Origin: Rhizopus arrhizus
Lineage: Eukaryota; Mucoromycota; Mucoromycetes; Mucorales; Rhizopodaceae
Length of the DNA: 64,000 bases
Direction: 5' to 3'
Assembly: GCA_024220505.1 (NCBI GenBank)
Contig: JAKZZE010000011.1
Coordinates: 1,488,001-1,552,000, forward strand
The notes beneath the pieces are model-generated. The model made no database searches and had not been told where the DNA came from. It worked only from the letters and a program-made list of their open reading frames with translations. A program made the position numbers and the translations under genes. Below, in pieces: positions 63,687 through 64,000 of this stretch. The first letter of the stretch is position 1. Each line of letters opens with the position of its first letter.

Positions 63687-64000
63687 TTGTTTATTCTTTT
63701 TGTTAATTCCTGATGAGGGTCGAAAGACAGAATCAACAGGTAGAAGAGGTGGCGTACGGTCGGAAAACAGGCGCTTGCTTGGGGTTTCGACAGCTGAAGA
63801 GGAACTATCTGTTTCTATAATAGCAGTTGATGTGCTAACTTGTTGCTTTGTAGATGAAGCTGCTAATTTCTCGGAATTGGTAATTTCAAGATCTTGAGAT
63901 GTCGAAATGGTGCTTCTTTCTGCAGAAATTTTTGGTTGGGATGCGTTTGAGCTGTTTGGTGCTTTGCTTGTTGGGCTATGAATGATGTTTATGTTGTCTG

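Larger units (their letters stand above)
58783..64000 (-). mobile_element. LINE 2: APE-type non-LTR retrotransposon (5' end outside window)
   Basis: Same plan as LINE 1 on the minus strand: 3' UTR 59073-58783 with AATAAA near its end, ORF2, ORF1, and sequence upstream of ORF1 to the window edge. Nucleotide sequences differ widely from LINE 1, so they are two related families, not copies. The 3' end abuts GCGGGTATAGCTCA. ORFs intact. Confidence 0.87.

Overview
The window looks like transposon-dense nuclear DNA from a fungus, most plausibly an early-diverging (Mucoromycota-type) fungus. This organism call is inference from three things: many ~1.6 kb Tc1-like elements, Ty3/gypsy retrotransposons and APE-type LINEs; an AT-rich background with long homopolymer tracts; and a eukaryotic tRNA gene without encoded CCA. 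I see no intact single-copy host protein gene. The only host-like genes are an intact tRNA-Arg(ACG), a second tRNA gene broken by LINE insertion, and one decayed hypothetical protein gene.

Layout. 1-5612: copy A of a long non-coding element here called R (ends CACTGCAAATAAT...ATTATTTGCAGTG), reverse orientation, carrying two Tc1 insertions (family A, family B). 5613-7811: decayed hypothetical gene and an LTR-like remnant. 7812-9180: intact 425-aa IS630/Tc1-type transposase. 9181-10810: second family-B Tc1. 10811-14549: decayed Tc1 pieces and AT-rich sequence. 14550-16204: Tc1 family C. 16205-18890: 5' part of an LTR retroelement (LTR end, primer-binding site, gag, protease) cut by Tc1 family E (18891-20513). 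20514-23234: R copy B with Tc1 family F. 23779-23851: tRNA-Arg. 23918-29270: complete Ty3/gypsy element with identical LTRs and one 1567-codon ORF. 29271-31753: leader array and gag start of another LTR element. 31754-33973: Tc1 F copy 2 joined to a family-G fragment. 33974-39647: R copy C split by a second complete Ty3/gypsy element (34244-39331). 39648-41944: pieces of Tc1 families D and G around a family-H element. 41945-46516: R copy D with an intact family-G Tc1 and a dead family-I Tc1. 46522-50977 and 50981-53649: R copies E and F in tandem, E containing Tc1 family J. 53706-53723: 5' end of a tRNA gene. 53724-64000: two tandem LINEs in the same orientation (the second runs off the window), both with 3' ends at this tRNA sequence.

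How it fits together. R copies and tRNA flanks serve as landing sites; Tc1 elements sit at TA dinucleotides inside R and inside each other; several Tc1 copies join sequences from unrelated elements, which suggests ectopic recombination between Tc1 copies. Most Tc1 transposases are dead by one to a few stops or frameshifts. Coding capacity that looks whole lies in the family-G transposase (42878-43900), the IS630-like transposase, the first Ty3 ORF and both LINEs. The strongest candidates for new biology are the LINE pair targeted to one site in a tRNA gene, a 30-bp sequence conserved at identical distance upstream of two different tRNA genes, and the R element family.
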